Origin: Nocardia sputorum
GTDB lineage: Bacteria; Actinomycetota; Actinomycetes; Mycobacteriales; Mycobacteriaceae
DNA length: 64,000 bases
Assembly: GCF_027924405.1 (NCBI RefSeq)
Contig: NZ_AP026978.1
Span: 6,572,001-6,636,000 of the forward strand
Direction of reading: 5' to 3'
Positions 56,064-64,000 of the stretch are shown here, one piece after another. Both the position numbers and the translations under genes were made by a program. Position 1 is the first letter of the stretch; each line of letters starts with the position of its first letter. A model generated the notes under the pieces. It was not told the origin of the DNA and made no database searches. It worked only from the letters and a program-made list of their open reading frames with translations.

Positions 56064-56708
56064 TCAGGGCGCGGCGGCGAGGACGTCGTCGGCGATCTTC
56101 TCGTCCAGCGTCACCCGCACCAGGGCCGCGGCGAGCTCCGCGGTGTGGTGATCCGGGGCCAGGCTCGCCAGCCGGTCGGGGTCTTCCGGCAACTGCACCC
56201 GCTTGGCGCCGCGCAAGGCCCGTTCGTCGAAGTGCGGCCGGACCCAGGTCCAGATGTCCTGGATCTCGCGCAGGAAGATGTGGGCCCCGGTCGGGCCGAT
56301 GCCGTCGAACTCTTGCAGCAGTTCCGCGGCGCGCTGCGGGTCGTTGTCCGCCTTCTTCGCCAGTTCCCGAAGGTCACCGTGGTAGCGGTCGAGCACGCGC
56401 GAGGCGTTGTGGCCCAGCCGCGTCGCGGTGCTCTCGTCGTAGCGGCGGTAGTTCCCCCGCCCCAGCGCGTCGACCAGTTCCTGCCACTCCGCGTCCGCGA
56501 CCCGGTGCGGCGTCCGGTAGCCGCTGCCGATCAGCTCTCGTGTGGCCCCGATGGCGATATCGGCGGAGATCCGGGCGCTGAGCAGCTGGGAAAGCATGAG
56601 CAACTGGAAAAGCGCGGCCGGTTTGTCGTCGAGCGTGATGCCCGCTTCCTCGGCGTATCCCGTGCCGGCGCGGACGAGCAATTCGTGTACGACGTCCTTT
56701 TGGCTCAT
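56064..56708 (-). CDS. HhH-GPD (endonuclease III-like) protein with altered catalytic motif
   Basis: 214 residues, all-helical, with a helix-hairpin-helix in LLQEFDGIGPTGAHIFLREIQ near residues 132-152. In Nth-type glycosylases the loop continues to a Lys (GVGRKTA) and then VDTHVxR with the catalytic Asp. Here Lys is replaced by Thr (GIGPTGA) and the Asp region reads WVRPHFDERA, so glycosylase/lyase activity by the standard mechanism is doubtful. It has no Fe-S cysteines. It could be a DNA-binding or altered-specificity relative. The ATG is 56708 with GAGGTAAC before it. Confidence 0.75.
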   Translation of the reverse strand: MSQKDVVHELLVRAGTGYAEEAGITLDDKPAALFQLLMLSQLLSARISADIAIGATRELIGSGYRTPHRVADAEWQELVDALGRGNYRRYDESTATRLGHNASRVLDRYHGDLRELAKKADNDPQRAAELLQEFDGIGPTGAHIFLREIQDIWTWVRPHFDERALRGAKRVQLPEDPDRLASLAPDHHTAELAAALVRVTLDEKIADDVLAAAP

Positions 56709-56824
56709 CGTTACCTCCTCTCGCTACCAGGGCGCATACCCGGGCGCACCTCGACTACACCGCCCGTGGCGGCGGAGTGCGACAGTCACCGCAGGTCACG
56801 GGACCTCGGAGGCTCAGCGGCCAA

Positions 56825-58393
56825 TCATTCCGGCAGCACGCTCAAGGTGCCTTCGGCGCTGCGGGCGGCGGTCAGGCAGGCCGTCGCGGTGAACTGGTCG
56901 GCGAGGGGGTGGCGCGCCCGGGCGCGCCACTTCCGGACCGCGGCCACCGCTTGCGCGCGCTGCGCGGGCAGCGGCGCGTCGAATGGAAGACCCAGACGCA
57001 GGTGGGGTGCGATGCCAGAGCCGCCGATGAGACGGTGCAGCTCGGCGAGATCGTCGGCGGGCAGCGCCAATTCGTCGGTGCGCAGGCGGCCGAGCAGGCG
57101 TAGCTCGGCGAAACCGTGCACGTCCGCGAGCAAGGTGCGCACCCTGGGCAGCAGGCGGTCGGCCGGGGTACCGCGGTAGGCGGTCAGCACCCGGGCCAGG
57201 GCGGTCAGCGCGGAATGCGCTTTGAGCTGGTCGGCGCGCTGCCCGAACTGCACGTCGAGCACCGACCGCAGTTCGTCCACGCCGCTGCGGCTGGTCAATT
57301 CGGCGGCCAGCGTGGCTGAATCGCGCACCCCGAGCCGGATCAGCGTGACGGCCATCCGGATGCCGAACAGCCCGAACCGCTCGGCGAGCTGCGCTCGCAG
57401 TTCCGGCGGCACCGGCAGCGGCACGTCCGCGCGCGCGAAACGGTCGGCCGAGAGCAAAGCGGCGCTCAGCTCGTCGACCGGGACCCGCGCCAGCGTCTCG
57501 AACGCGGCGAACTCCTGCTGACGCAGCGTCGCCGCGGCGAACGCGAGCAGCCCGGCGACCGGGATCACGGCCTGGCACAGACCCGTCCGTTCCAATTCCC
57601 CGGCGAAGCGGGTGGCGACATCGCGCGCCGAGTGCAGCGCATCGATCCGGCCCGCCCCGATCTCGTCGGCCCGCGACACCACGCCGACGATGCCGAGCGG
57701 ACCGGGCGCTCCCGGCCCGCCGTTGGTCGCGGTTCCGGCGCCCACGCGCTCGAGGAACTGCACGTCGGTAGCGTCCAACCGGCGCAGCAGATAGACGACC
57801 GCGTCGGCGCCCGGGATGGCGATCCCCTGCTCGGCCCGCTCGTCGTCCGCTCCCGGCGTCAGCAGGCGCGCGGTGCGCCGCGACACCTCGCGCGACAGCG
57901 AAGACGTGCCCGGCGTGTCGATGATGGTGGTGTGCGCGAGCGCCGCGGCGGGCCATTCGACCTCGAGATGGTCGACCTCCCGCGCCGCCGGGGCGTTCCA
58001 GTTGAGCCCGTCCAGGTCGAAAGACAGCCCATGGGTCCCGCTGCCACGCCGGACCACGACGTGCGCACGGGCGCCGTCGGGGGCGTAGGCGGTCACGCTG
58101 GGTGTCGAACCGTAGCGGTACCAGGTGACCACCCTGGTGCACTCGGTCGCGTCGGTGGGTGCGATGTCCTGTCCGACAAGGGAGTTCAGCAGGGTGGATT
58201 TGCCCGCCTTGATCGAACCGGCGAGCGCGACCCGCAGCGGCTGATCCAAGCGGCGGGCGCAGTCGGCCAGCAGGGCACGCGGGCGCGGCTCGCCCGACAG
58301 CGCCGCCTGCGCCGCGCCGACCAGCCGATGCGCCTCGGCGACGATTCCCGGTACCGGGCCACCATCACGTACCGGGCCACCATCACGTCTCAC
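56825..58393 (-). CDS. iniC: Dynamin-like GTPase IniC
   Basis: 522 residues. GTPase motifs: G1 GSIKAGKST near residue 55, G3 IIDTPGTSS, and a weak G4 VVSRADEI (SRAD instead of TKxD). The rest is helical, without clear transmembrane segments. It is coupled to iniA by a GTGA overlap (GTG 58393/TGA 58390). In M. tuberculosis IniC (493 residues) is the third iniBAC product, linked to envelope stress from isoniazid or ethambutol. An 18-bp tandem duplication near the start gives the N-terminus a repeated RDGGPV. Confidence 0.85.
   Translation of the reverse strand: MRRDGGPVRDGGPVPGIVAEAHRLVGAAQAALSGEPRPRALLADCARRLDQPLRVALAGSIKAGKSTLLNSLVGQDIAPTDATECTRVVTWYRYGSTPSVTAYAPDGARAHVVVRRGSGTHGLSFDLDGLNWNAPAAREVDHLEVEWPAAALAHTTIIDTPGTSSLSREVSRRTARLLTPGADDERAEQGIAIPGADAVVYLLRRLDATDVQFLERVGAGTATNGGPGAPGPLGIVGVVSRADEIGAGRIDALHSARDVATRFAGELERTGLCQAVIPVAGLLAFAAATLRQQEFAAFETLARVPVDELSAALLSADRFARADVPLPVPPELRAQLAERFGLFGIRMAVTLIRLGVRDSATLAAELTSRSGVDELRSVLDVQFGQRADQLKAHSALTALARVLTAYRGTPADRLLPRVRTLLADVHGFAELRLLGRLRTDELALPADDLAELHRLIGGSGIAPHLRLGLPFDAPLPAQRAQAVAAVRKWRARARHPLADQFTATACLTAARSAEGTLSVLPE
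58353..58388 (-). repeat. 18-bp tandem duplication at the 5' end of iniC
   Basis: ACCGGGCCACCATCACGT occurs at 58353-58370 and again, immediately adjacent, at 58371-58388. It encodes RDGGPV twice right after the start codon of iniC and lies next to the iniA/iniC GTGA overlap. It is in frame, so it changes only the N-terminal length by six residues. Confidence 0.9.
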
Positions 58394-60252
58394 GGGGCTA
58401 CCGTACCGGCGGGTCCCATCGGTAGTGCGGTCTGCATGGCATCGGCGTAGCGGCGCAGTTCGGCGACCACACGCAGCTGCTGTTCGAGTTGCGCCCCACG
58501 TTCGGCGCGGCGGGTGGCGACCATGGACGCCGCCTCCTGCGCGGCCCGCAGCGACTCGTCGATCGAGCGCAGGCTGCGTTCGGCGACGCCCGCGTAGTGG
58601 TCGCGCAGCGCGCGGTGGATGCGGTGCAGCCGGTCCTTCGACTCCTTGCCCGCCTGGAACGCCACGTCGTCGACGAACCGGCGCACCGCCGCCTTCGCCT
58701 CGTTGCGCCGCTTGGCCAGCCGGGCCTGCTTGTCGTCGCGGAATGCCTTGCCGCCCACGATCAATCCCGCGCCGATCGAGATCGGATTGAGCAGCGCGAG
58801 CCCGGCGAAGGTGCTGGCCAGCCCCACCATGAGCACGCCGCCGTAGGAGCCGCGCATGCCGACGAGCAGCTTGCTGCCGAAACCGATATCGGGTTCCAGG
58901 TCGGCGAGCGTGCCGGAGATGGCGCGGCCGGTGTCGGCTCTCGCGCCGGGACGCACGTCCGGCAGGTCGACGGCGCCGAGTTCGGAGAAATGCTCGGCGA
59001 CGCGCTCGGCGAGCTGAATCGCCCGGGAGTGGGTCCACAGCAGATTGTCGCCGAGCGCGGTGTCCACGGTGCCGGTGAGGTGTTCGGCGATGCGATCCCA
59101 GTGGCGGCCCGGATCGTGCTCGTCGATCCATTCCTCGGTGGTGCGCGCGATAGTGCGCAGGCGGTCGCGAAGATCGTGGTCCACGTCCCCGGCCAGGTCG
59201 GTGATGCCGTCGGCGAGCGTCTGCTGCCAGGCGGCGGTCCTGCGGTGCAGTTCCTCGGCCGCGGAACGGGCGGATTGCAGTTCCCGCACCGCCGCCGCGC
59301 CCTGGGCGGGATCGCGGACCGCGACCAGCTCACTGCCCAGGGCGAGCGCGAGATGCTCGGCTGCCGAGCGGATATCGCGGGCCACGGCGGTGCGGGTGGC
59401 CTGCTGATCGCGCGCCACGACCTGGTCGCGCAGGAAGGTGTAGAGCACGCCGAAGCCGGATTCCACACCCAATTGCTTGTCCTGCAACCGCATCGCGTGG
59501 GTGCGCAGCAGCGACGACACCGGGATCATCGGCACGTCGAGGCGGGCGCGCGCGAGATGGCCCAGGTCGGCCTCGTGCACCTGCCGCCAGTGCGGGTACA
59601 GGTCGGTTTTGGTGAGCAGCAGCGCGACCGTCGGGCACAGTTCCCGCACCTGCCGCAGGAACGCCAGCTCGGGCTCGGTGAGCTCGGTCGACGCGTCCGA
59701 CAGCACGAATACCGCGTCCGCGGCGGGCACCAGTCCGAGCACGCCCGCCGCGTGGGCGTTGCCGTGCCCGCCGACACCGGGAGTGTCGATCAGCACGATG
59801 CCGTCGGCCAGCAGGGCGTTGGGTATCTGCACCTCCAGGCGCACGATCCGCTTCCCCTGCGCGAGCGGGGAGCGCTGGTCGATCGCACCGATCTCCGCGA
59901 CCGGCACGGCCACCCTGCTCTCCGCGCCGCTGGAGTCACCGTGCGCTGCGAGCACCAGCTCGGCGCGCGGCTCCGGACCGTGTGCGAGCAGCATCGGCAC
60001 CGTGGTGGTGGCGTCGTCGCCGACCGGGCAGATGTCCAGGTTCAGCAGCGCGTTGACGAAACTGCTCTTGCCCTGGTCCAGCTGTCCGGCGACGACGATG
60101 CGCCGGCGCGGGTCGCGGACCCGGTCGGCCGCCACTTCCAGGCGGCCGACCAGATCGTTGCGGCCCGCGGCACGGGCCGCCGCGATGGTTTCACCGAGTA
60201 CCGAGAGCAGCGGTACCGCCGGTGGAGTGGCGTTCGGCGCGGGCGTCCCCAT
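58390..60252 (-). CDS. iniA: Dynamin-like GTPase IniA
   Basis: 620 residues (M. tuberculosis IniA is 640). G1 GQLDQGKSS is near residue 57, G3 LIDTPGVGGHG near 150, G4 LLTKTDLY near 205. A stalk-like helical region follows, then a hydrophobic segment (GVLMVGLASTFAGLALLNPISIG) around 480 that could insert in the membrane, and a coiled-coil tail. Known IniA is a bacterial dynamin with membrane-fission activity and a part in drug tolerance. ATG 60252 is 38 bp after the iniB stop. iniB, iniA and iniC form one operon. Confidence 0.88.
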   Translation of the reverse strand: MGTPAPNATPPAVPLLSVLGETIAAARAAGRNDLVGRLEVAADRVRDPRRRIVVAGQLDQGKSSFVNALLNLDICPVGDDATTTVPMLLAHGPEPRAELVLAAHGDSSGAESRVAVPVAEIGAIDQRSPLAQGKRIVRLEVQIPNALLADGIVLIDTPGVGGHGNAHAAGVLGLVPAADAVFVLSDASTELTEPELAFLRQVRELCPTVALLLTKTDLYPHWRQVHEADLGHLARARLDVPMIPVSSLLRTHAMRLQDKQLGVESGFGVLYTFLRDQVVARDQQATRTAVARDIRSAAEHLALALGSELVAVRDPAQGAAAVRELQSARSAAEELHRRTAAWQQTLADGITDLAGDVDHDLRDRLRTIARTTEEWIDEHDPGRHWDRIAEHLTGTVDTALGDNLLWTHSRAIQLAERVAEHFSELGAVDLPDVRPGARADTGRAISGTLADLEPDIGFGSKLLVGMRGSYGGVLMVGLASTFAGLALLNPISIGAGLIVGGKAFRDDKQARLAKRRNEAKAAVRRFVDDVAFQAGKESKDRLHRIHRALRDHYAGVAERSLRSIDESLRAAQEAASMVATRRAERGAQLEQQLRVVAELRRYADAMQTALPMGPAGTVAP

Positions 60253-60289
60253 CGCGGTATGGACCTCTTTCCGTATTACCGGGCAACTG

Positions 60290-63200
60290 TCAGTGCAGGA
60301 ATGTATCGCCACCCAGATCGGCGCCCGCGGAACCGCTGAACTCCGTGCTCGCGTGGCTCTCGCCGAACAGGCCCGCATCGGTCTGGCCGCTGCTGTCCAG
60401 GCCCGAGCCGAAGGCGCTCGACACGTCCAGCGAGGACCAGGTGTGCGCGGTGGAGCCGACGCTTCCGCCGAGGCCCGCGCCGGTGTCCACCGCGCCGTGC
60501 GCCGCCCCGCTCGCCGAGCCCGCCAGTCCGGCGCCCGCGTCCGCCGCGCCGCCGACGGTCGACTGCGCCGCGCCACCGAGGCCGGTGGTCGCGTCGAGAC
60601 CCGAGGACAGGCCGGAGGTCGCGTGCGAGCCGATGCCGCTGTCCAGGCTGGAACCGAGGTGCGCTCCCGCGCTCGACGCGCCTTCCAGGCCGCTCGACAG
60701 GCCCGCGCCCGCGCTGCCCGCAGCACCAAGACCCGTCGACAGACCCGACTCCACACCCGCCCCCGCGCTGCCCGCAGCACCAAGACCCGTCGACAGACCG
60801 GACTCCAGACCCGCACCGGCATGGCCCGCGCTGTCGATTCCGGTGGAAAGGCCGGAGCCGAGTCCGGCGCCCGACTGCGCACCGGCGTTGAGCCCGCCCG
60901 ACAGACCCGCACCGAGACCGGCGCCCGCCTGAGCCGCGGCATCGAGTCCGGACGACAATCCGGAGGCGAATCCGGCGCCCGCCTGCGCACCCGCGTCGAG
61001 CCCGCCCGACAGACCCGCGCCAGCCTGCGTACCCGCGTCGAGTGCGCCGGTGAGCCCGGATCCGGCTTGTGCCGCACCGTCCAGACCACCGCCGAGACCG
61101 GTGGACAAGCCGGTCTCCAAGCCGGTCGCGCCCTGGACCCCGGCCTCGAATGCGCCGCCGAGCCCGGACTCCAGACCCGCGCCGGCCTGCCCGCCGGTGT
61201 TAAGCGAGCTGTCCAGACCGCCGCCGAGTTCCGCTCCGGTGCTCACGGCCGCGCCGAGACCCGTGGCGAGCCCGGTCTCCAGGCCCGCCGTCGCTTGCGT
61301 TCCGAGGTTGCCGGCTCCGCCGACGGCCGACGAGAAGTTGCCTCCGAGCCCGGCGGCCAGGTTGCCGGAACCTTGTGCGGCGGTGTCGATTCCGCCGGTG
61401 AGGCCGGTCGTCGCCTGGCCCGTGGCGTCGAGCGCTCCGCCCAGCCCGGTCTCCAGACCGGAGCCGATCTGCGCGCCCGCGTCGCCCGCTCCGTGCAGTC
61501 CGGTGGACACTCCCGCGCCGAGGCCTGCGCCCGCCTGCCCACCCAGTCCGGTGGTCATCTCACCGGCTCCGTTCAGCGCGCCCTCCAGACCCGCACCGGC
61601 ACCAGCCCCGAGATCGGCCCCCGCACCCGCAGCACCGCTGAGACCCGCACCCAGTGCGGTCGTCGCGTCCACCGCGCTTTCGACTCCTGCGCCGATTCCA
61701 GCCTGCGCACCTGTGCCGAGACCCGTCGCCGCACCCGCAGCGCCTTCCAGACCAGCGGTCAAGTCCGTCGCGGCACCCGCGGCGCCGTCCACAGCGCCTT
61801 CCAGGCCCGCGCCGAACCCGGCACCAGCCGCGCCGCCCACGCCGAGCCCGGCGTTCGAACCGCCGACCGCGTCGACAGCGCCCTGCAGGCCGCCGCCAAC
61901 ACCCGCACCGACACCAGCCGTCAGATCGGTCGCCGCACCCGAAGCGCCCTCCACAGCACCTCCAAGATTCGCGCCCAAACCGGTAGTCGCATCGACAGCG
62001 CCGCCGAGACCCGCACCCAGGCCCGCAGTGGCATCTACCGCACCCTCCAGACCCGCACCGGAACCGAGATCCGCCGCCCCGCCGATCGCACTCTCGAAAC
62101 CGGCGCTCAGATCGGTCGCCGCACCCGCGGCACCACCGAGCCCAGCACCGAGGCCCGTGGTGACATCCGCCGCACCACCAATGGCGCCCTCCAGACCTGC
62201 CCCCAGCCCGGTCGATGCATCAACAGCACCCTCGAGGCCAGCGCCGACACCGGCACCGAGCCCCGCGCCCAAATCGGTCGCCGCGCCCGAAGCGCCCTCC
62301 ACAGCACCTCCGAGGTTCGCGCCCACGCCGGTGGTCGCATCGACAGCGCCGCCGAGAGCAGCGCCGAGGCCCGCGGTGGCATCCACCGCACCATCCAGAC
62401 CCGCACCGGAACCGAGATCCGCCGCCCCGCCGATCGCACTCTCGAAACCCGCACCCAGACCAGCCGAGCCATCCACAGCACCACCGAGTCCTGCGCCGAG
62501 CCCGGTGGTCAAACCGGTCGTCGCATCGACAGCACCGTCCAGACCAGCGCCGAGACCCGTGGTGACATCCGCCGCGCCCTCCAGACCCGCACCGAGACCC
62601 GCGCCCAGACCGGCCGCCGCATCCACTGCTCCACCCAGCCCGGCACCGAGGCCTGTGGTGACATCCGCCGCGCCACCAACAGTGCCCTCCAGACCCGCAC
62701 CGAGACCGGCCGCAGCATCAACAGCCCCGTCGAGACCCCCACCGAGACCCGCGCCCAATCCGGTCGTCGCATCAACAGCGCCTTCCAGACCCGCACCGAC
62801 CCCGCCGCCCAGGCCCGCGGTGACATCCGCCGCCGCACCCAGGCCGCCCTCCAGACCTGCGTTCAATCCCGCGGAGATGTCCGTGGCACCCTGCACAGCC
62901 CCTTCCAAACCCGCGCCGAGGCCCGTGGTGATGTCCGCCGCGCCGCCGATGGCGGTTTCCAGGCCCGCGCCGAGGCCGGTCGTCGCGTCCACCGCGCCCC
63001 CGAGGCCCGCGCCGAGATCAGCGCCCGCCTGCGCACCGGCGCCCAACGCCGCGCCGAGTCCCGTGGTCAGTCCGGTCGCGGCGTCGACCGCGCCCTGCAG
63101 TCCCGCGCCGACCCCGGCGCCCAGGTCCGCCGTCCCATTCACCGCGCCTTCCAGCCCGGCACCCAGGCCGGCCGCCGCGTCCACCGCGCCTTCCAAGCCC

Positions 63201-63850
63201 GCGCCGATACCCGCGCCCGCGCCGATACCCGTGGAGAGGCCGGTCCCGAGTCCGGCGGCGATGTCCCCCACGCCTTCGGCATCGAGATCGAGGCCCGCGC
63301 CGATGCCGCTGATCACCTGGGCGCCAGCGCCGAGCAGGCCGCCCACGGCGGCGGACAGGTCGGCGCCCGCGTTCACCACGGTGTCGAGGCCGGTGGCCAG
63401 CCCAGCGCCAAGACCTGCGCCGATCTCCAGCCCGGTTTCGATCGCGGTGTTCAGGCCCGCGCCCAGGTCGACGCCAGTACCGACACCCAGGTCGACCCCG
63501 CCACCAGCGCCCAGGTCGACCCCGCCGCCCGCGCCCAGGTCGACGCCCAGATCCGCGCCCAAGTCGACGCCGGCGTCCGCCACCGCCGCCGCGCCCACGG
63601 TGCCCGCCGCGCCGACCACGGCGGCAGCGCCGGTCTGCGCGCCCGCCGCGACGATGGACTGCAACTGGGAGCCGCCGGTCACCAGCGCCGACTCCGCGAC
63701 CATCGGGGCGCAGAGGGCGATGTCCTCCGGCGTCACCGCGCTCAGGCCCGCAGCGGCCAGCGCCTGGGTCGGGTTGGCGCAGTAAGCGACCGCGGCCTCG
63801 TGGTTCCGCAGCAGATCGAGGATGAACTCCAGAATCGCGTTGGGTGTCAT
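60290..63850 (-). CDS. iniB: Giant IniB-like Gly/Ala-rich repeat protein
   Basis: 1,186 residues. An N-terminal IniB domain (about 1-60: MTPNAILEFILDLL, NHEAAVAYCANPTQALAAAGLSAVTPEDIAL) is followed by about 1,100 residues of Gly/Ala-rich repeats. These have the theme GAGLxGAVDATTGLGAGL or TGLGAGLEGAVDA, with an Asp, Ser, Thr or Gln about every 8-12 residues. The C-terminus is DLGGDTFLH. There is no signal peptide. In M. tuberculosis IniB is 479 residues, so this is about 2.5 times longer, from expansion of the repeats. ATG 63850 has AGGAGA upstream. It is the first gene of the ini operon. Secretion, if any, would be by a non-Sec route (inference). Confidence 0.85.
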   Translation of the reverse strand: MTPNAILEFILDLLRNHEAAVAYCANPTQALAAAGLSAVTPEDIALCAPMVAESALVTGGSQLQSIVAAGAQTGAAAVVGAAGTVGAAAVADAGVDLGADLGVDLGAGGGVDLGAGGGVDLGVGTGVDLGAGLNTAIETGLEIGAGLGAGLATGLDTVVNAGADLSAAVGGLLGAGAQVISGIGAGLDLDAEGVGDIAAGLGTGLSTGIGAGAGIGAGLEGAVDAAAGLGAGLEGAVNGTADLGAGVGAGLQGAVDAATGLTTGLGAALGAGAQAGADLGAGLGGAVDATTGLGAGLETAIGGAADITTGLGAGLEGAVQGATDISAGLNAGLEGGLGAAADVTAGLGGGVGAGLEGAVDATTGLGAGLGGGLDGAVDAAAGLGAGLEGTVGGAADVTTGLGAGLGGAVDAAAGLGAGLGAGLEGAADVTTGLGAGLDGAVDATTGLTTGLGAGLGGAVDGSAGLGAGFESAIGGAADLGSGAGLDGAVDATAGLGAALGGAVDATTGVGANLGGAVEGASGAATDLGAGLGAGVGAGLEGAVDASTGLGAGLEGAIGGAADVTTGLGAGLGGAAGAATDLSAGFESAIGGAADLGSGAGLEGAVDATAGLGAGLGGAVDATTGLGANLGGAVEGASGAATDLTAGVGAGVGGGLQGAVDAVGGSNAGLGVGGAAGAGFGAGLEGAVDGAAGAATDLTAGLEGAAGAATGLGTGAQAGIGAGVESAVDATTALGAGLSGAAGAGADLGAGAGAGLEGALNGAGEMTTGLGGQAGAGLGAGVSTGLHGAGDAGAQIGSGLETGLGGALDATGQATTGLTGGIDTAAQGSGNLAAGLGGNFSSAVGGAGNLGTQATAGLETGLATGLGAAVSTGAELGGGLDSSLNTGGQAGAGLESGLGGAFEAGVQGATGLETGLSTGLGGGLDGAAQAGSGLTGALDAGTQAGAGLSGGLDAGAQAGAGFASGLSSGLDAAAQAGAGLGAGLSGGLNAGAQSGAGLGSGLSTGIDSAGHAGAGLESGLSTGLGAAGSAGAGVESGLSTGLGAAGSAGAGLSSGLEGASSAGAHLGSSLDSGIGSHATSGLSSGLDATTGLGGAAQSTVGGAADAGAGLAGSASGAAHGAVDTGAGLGGSVGSTAHTWSSLDVSSAFGSGLDSSGQTDAGLFGESHASTEFSGSAGADLGGDTFLH
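61915..62449 (-). repeat. Segmental duplication inside iniB (offset 348 bp)
   Basis: About 185 bp at 61915-62100 recur at 62263-62448. Matching markers are GAACCGAGAT at 62061 and 62409, and TCGGTCG at 61926 and 62274, both with offset 348 bp (116 codons). The second copy is near 90 percent identical. The even offset keeps the frame, so a block of about 116 codons was duplicated. Repeat-driven length change in iniB is thus recent. Confidence 0.85.
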
Positions 63851-63948
63851 GAGAATCTTCTCCTGAGTCCCGGCGGACCTCGCTGATCCGCAGTCGTTGG
63901 AATGCAAATCACGCTAGGAGCGCACGGCGTTACGCCGAAACGGGGCGA

Positions 63949-64000
63949 ACCCCTACGACCGTCCGAGGGCACCCGATAGGGGTGGGAGCGGAATTAGGGG
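63949..64000. promoter_or_regulatory. TAGGGG-repeat region upstream of iniB
   Basis: About 100-150 bp before the iniB start are an ACCCCTA/TAGGGGT inverted pair (63949-63955 and 63977-63983) and a further TAGGGG at 63995-64000 at the window edge. CGGCG-TTA-CGCCG (63924-63936) is a second small dyad. They lie where an operator for the ini operon would be expected. Regulator and -10/-35 are not identified. Confidence 0.35.

Noticed and set aside
60290..63850. Transposon or integrated repeat element
   Set aside because: The repetition is codon-phased and restricted to the iniB gene. There are no terminal inverted repeats, transposase or target-site duplications.
59477..63886. Long antisense open frames (up to about 1,470 codons) opposite iniB and iniA
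   Set aside because: They mirror the Gly/Ala repeat and GC bias of the minus-strand genes: Arg/Thr- or Pro/Ala-only composition, no family motif and no ribosome site. The minus-strand genes carry all conserved domains.

Overview
The window is chromosomal DNA of a very high-GC, mycolic-acid-containing actinomycete, most probably a Nocardia. Evidence: GTG/TTG starts and stop/start overlaps (ATGA, GTGA) are common. It encodes a TtfA (trehalose monomycolate transport factor) homologue, an iniB-iniA-iniC locus, an HspR-controlled dnaK operon and ClpB. Gene order repeatedly matches what I recall of the Mycobacterium tuberculosis Rv0341-Rv0391 region (iniBAC, dnaK-grpE-dnaJ-hspR, purA-Rv0358-Rv0359, Rv0360c, Rv0361, fba-DedA-GH76, SpoU methylase, pyrE, ttfA, clpB, flavohaemoprotein, rhodanese-metZ). 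I see no tRNA, rRNA, CRISPR array, prophage or insertion sequence.

Layout. 1-2.6 kb: tail of a HAD phosphatase, then a DJ-1/PfpI gene and MarR regulator divergent from an RpiB-like isomerase across two tandem 16-bp operators. 2.7-4.5 kb: rhodanese-metZ sulfur operon behind a SAM-IV riboswitch. 4.5-9.5 kb: small membrane protein, FprA ferredoxin reductase behind an IdeR-type iron box, amidohydrolase, DUF456 protein, alpha-methylacyl-CoA racemase. 9.8-15.6 kb: MocR regulator, small membrane protein, Ogt, and a LAL-type LuxR regulator coupled to a lipoprotein. 15.7-20.7 kb: purA, Rv0358-like gene, site-2 protease, FUSC transporter, DUF3151.

20.9-32.9 kb: a large disordered membrane-anchored protein, fused MaoC dehydratase, DUF4185 secreted protein, excalibur protein with a decayed copy beside it, EmbR-like FHA regulator, fba, two DedA proteins, GH76 protein, rRNA/tRNA methylase, DUF4190. 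32.9-36.8 kb: two-component system, Uma2-type nuclease, small membrane protein. 36.1-40.3 kb (minus strand): a tight run ttfA-SDR-pyrE-KASIII-lysoplasmalogenase.

40.4-54.7 kb is the stress block: DUF5666 protein, clpB (HAIR operator and a SigH/SigE-like promoter), two oxidoreductases, two flavohaemoglobins flanking a stand-alone FNR-type reductase, then dnaK-grpE-dnaJ-hspR with two HAIR operators around the promoter. 54.9-64 kb: zinc alcohol dehydrogenase, a HhH DNA-glycosylase-like protein with an altered active site, and an iniB-iniA-iniC locus whose IniB has grown to about 1,186 residues of Gly/Ala repeats. The most unusual elements are this giant IniB with its dynamin pair and the three-gene flavohaemoglobin/reductase cluster.
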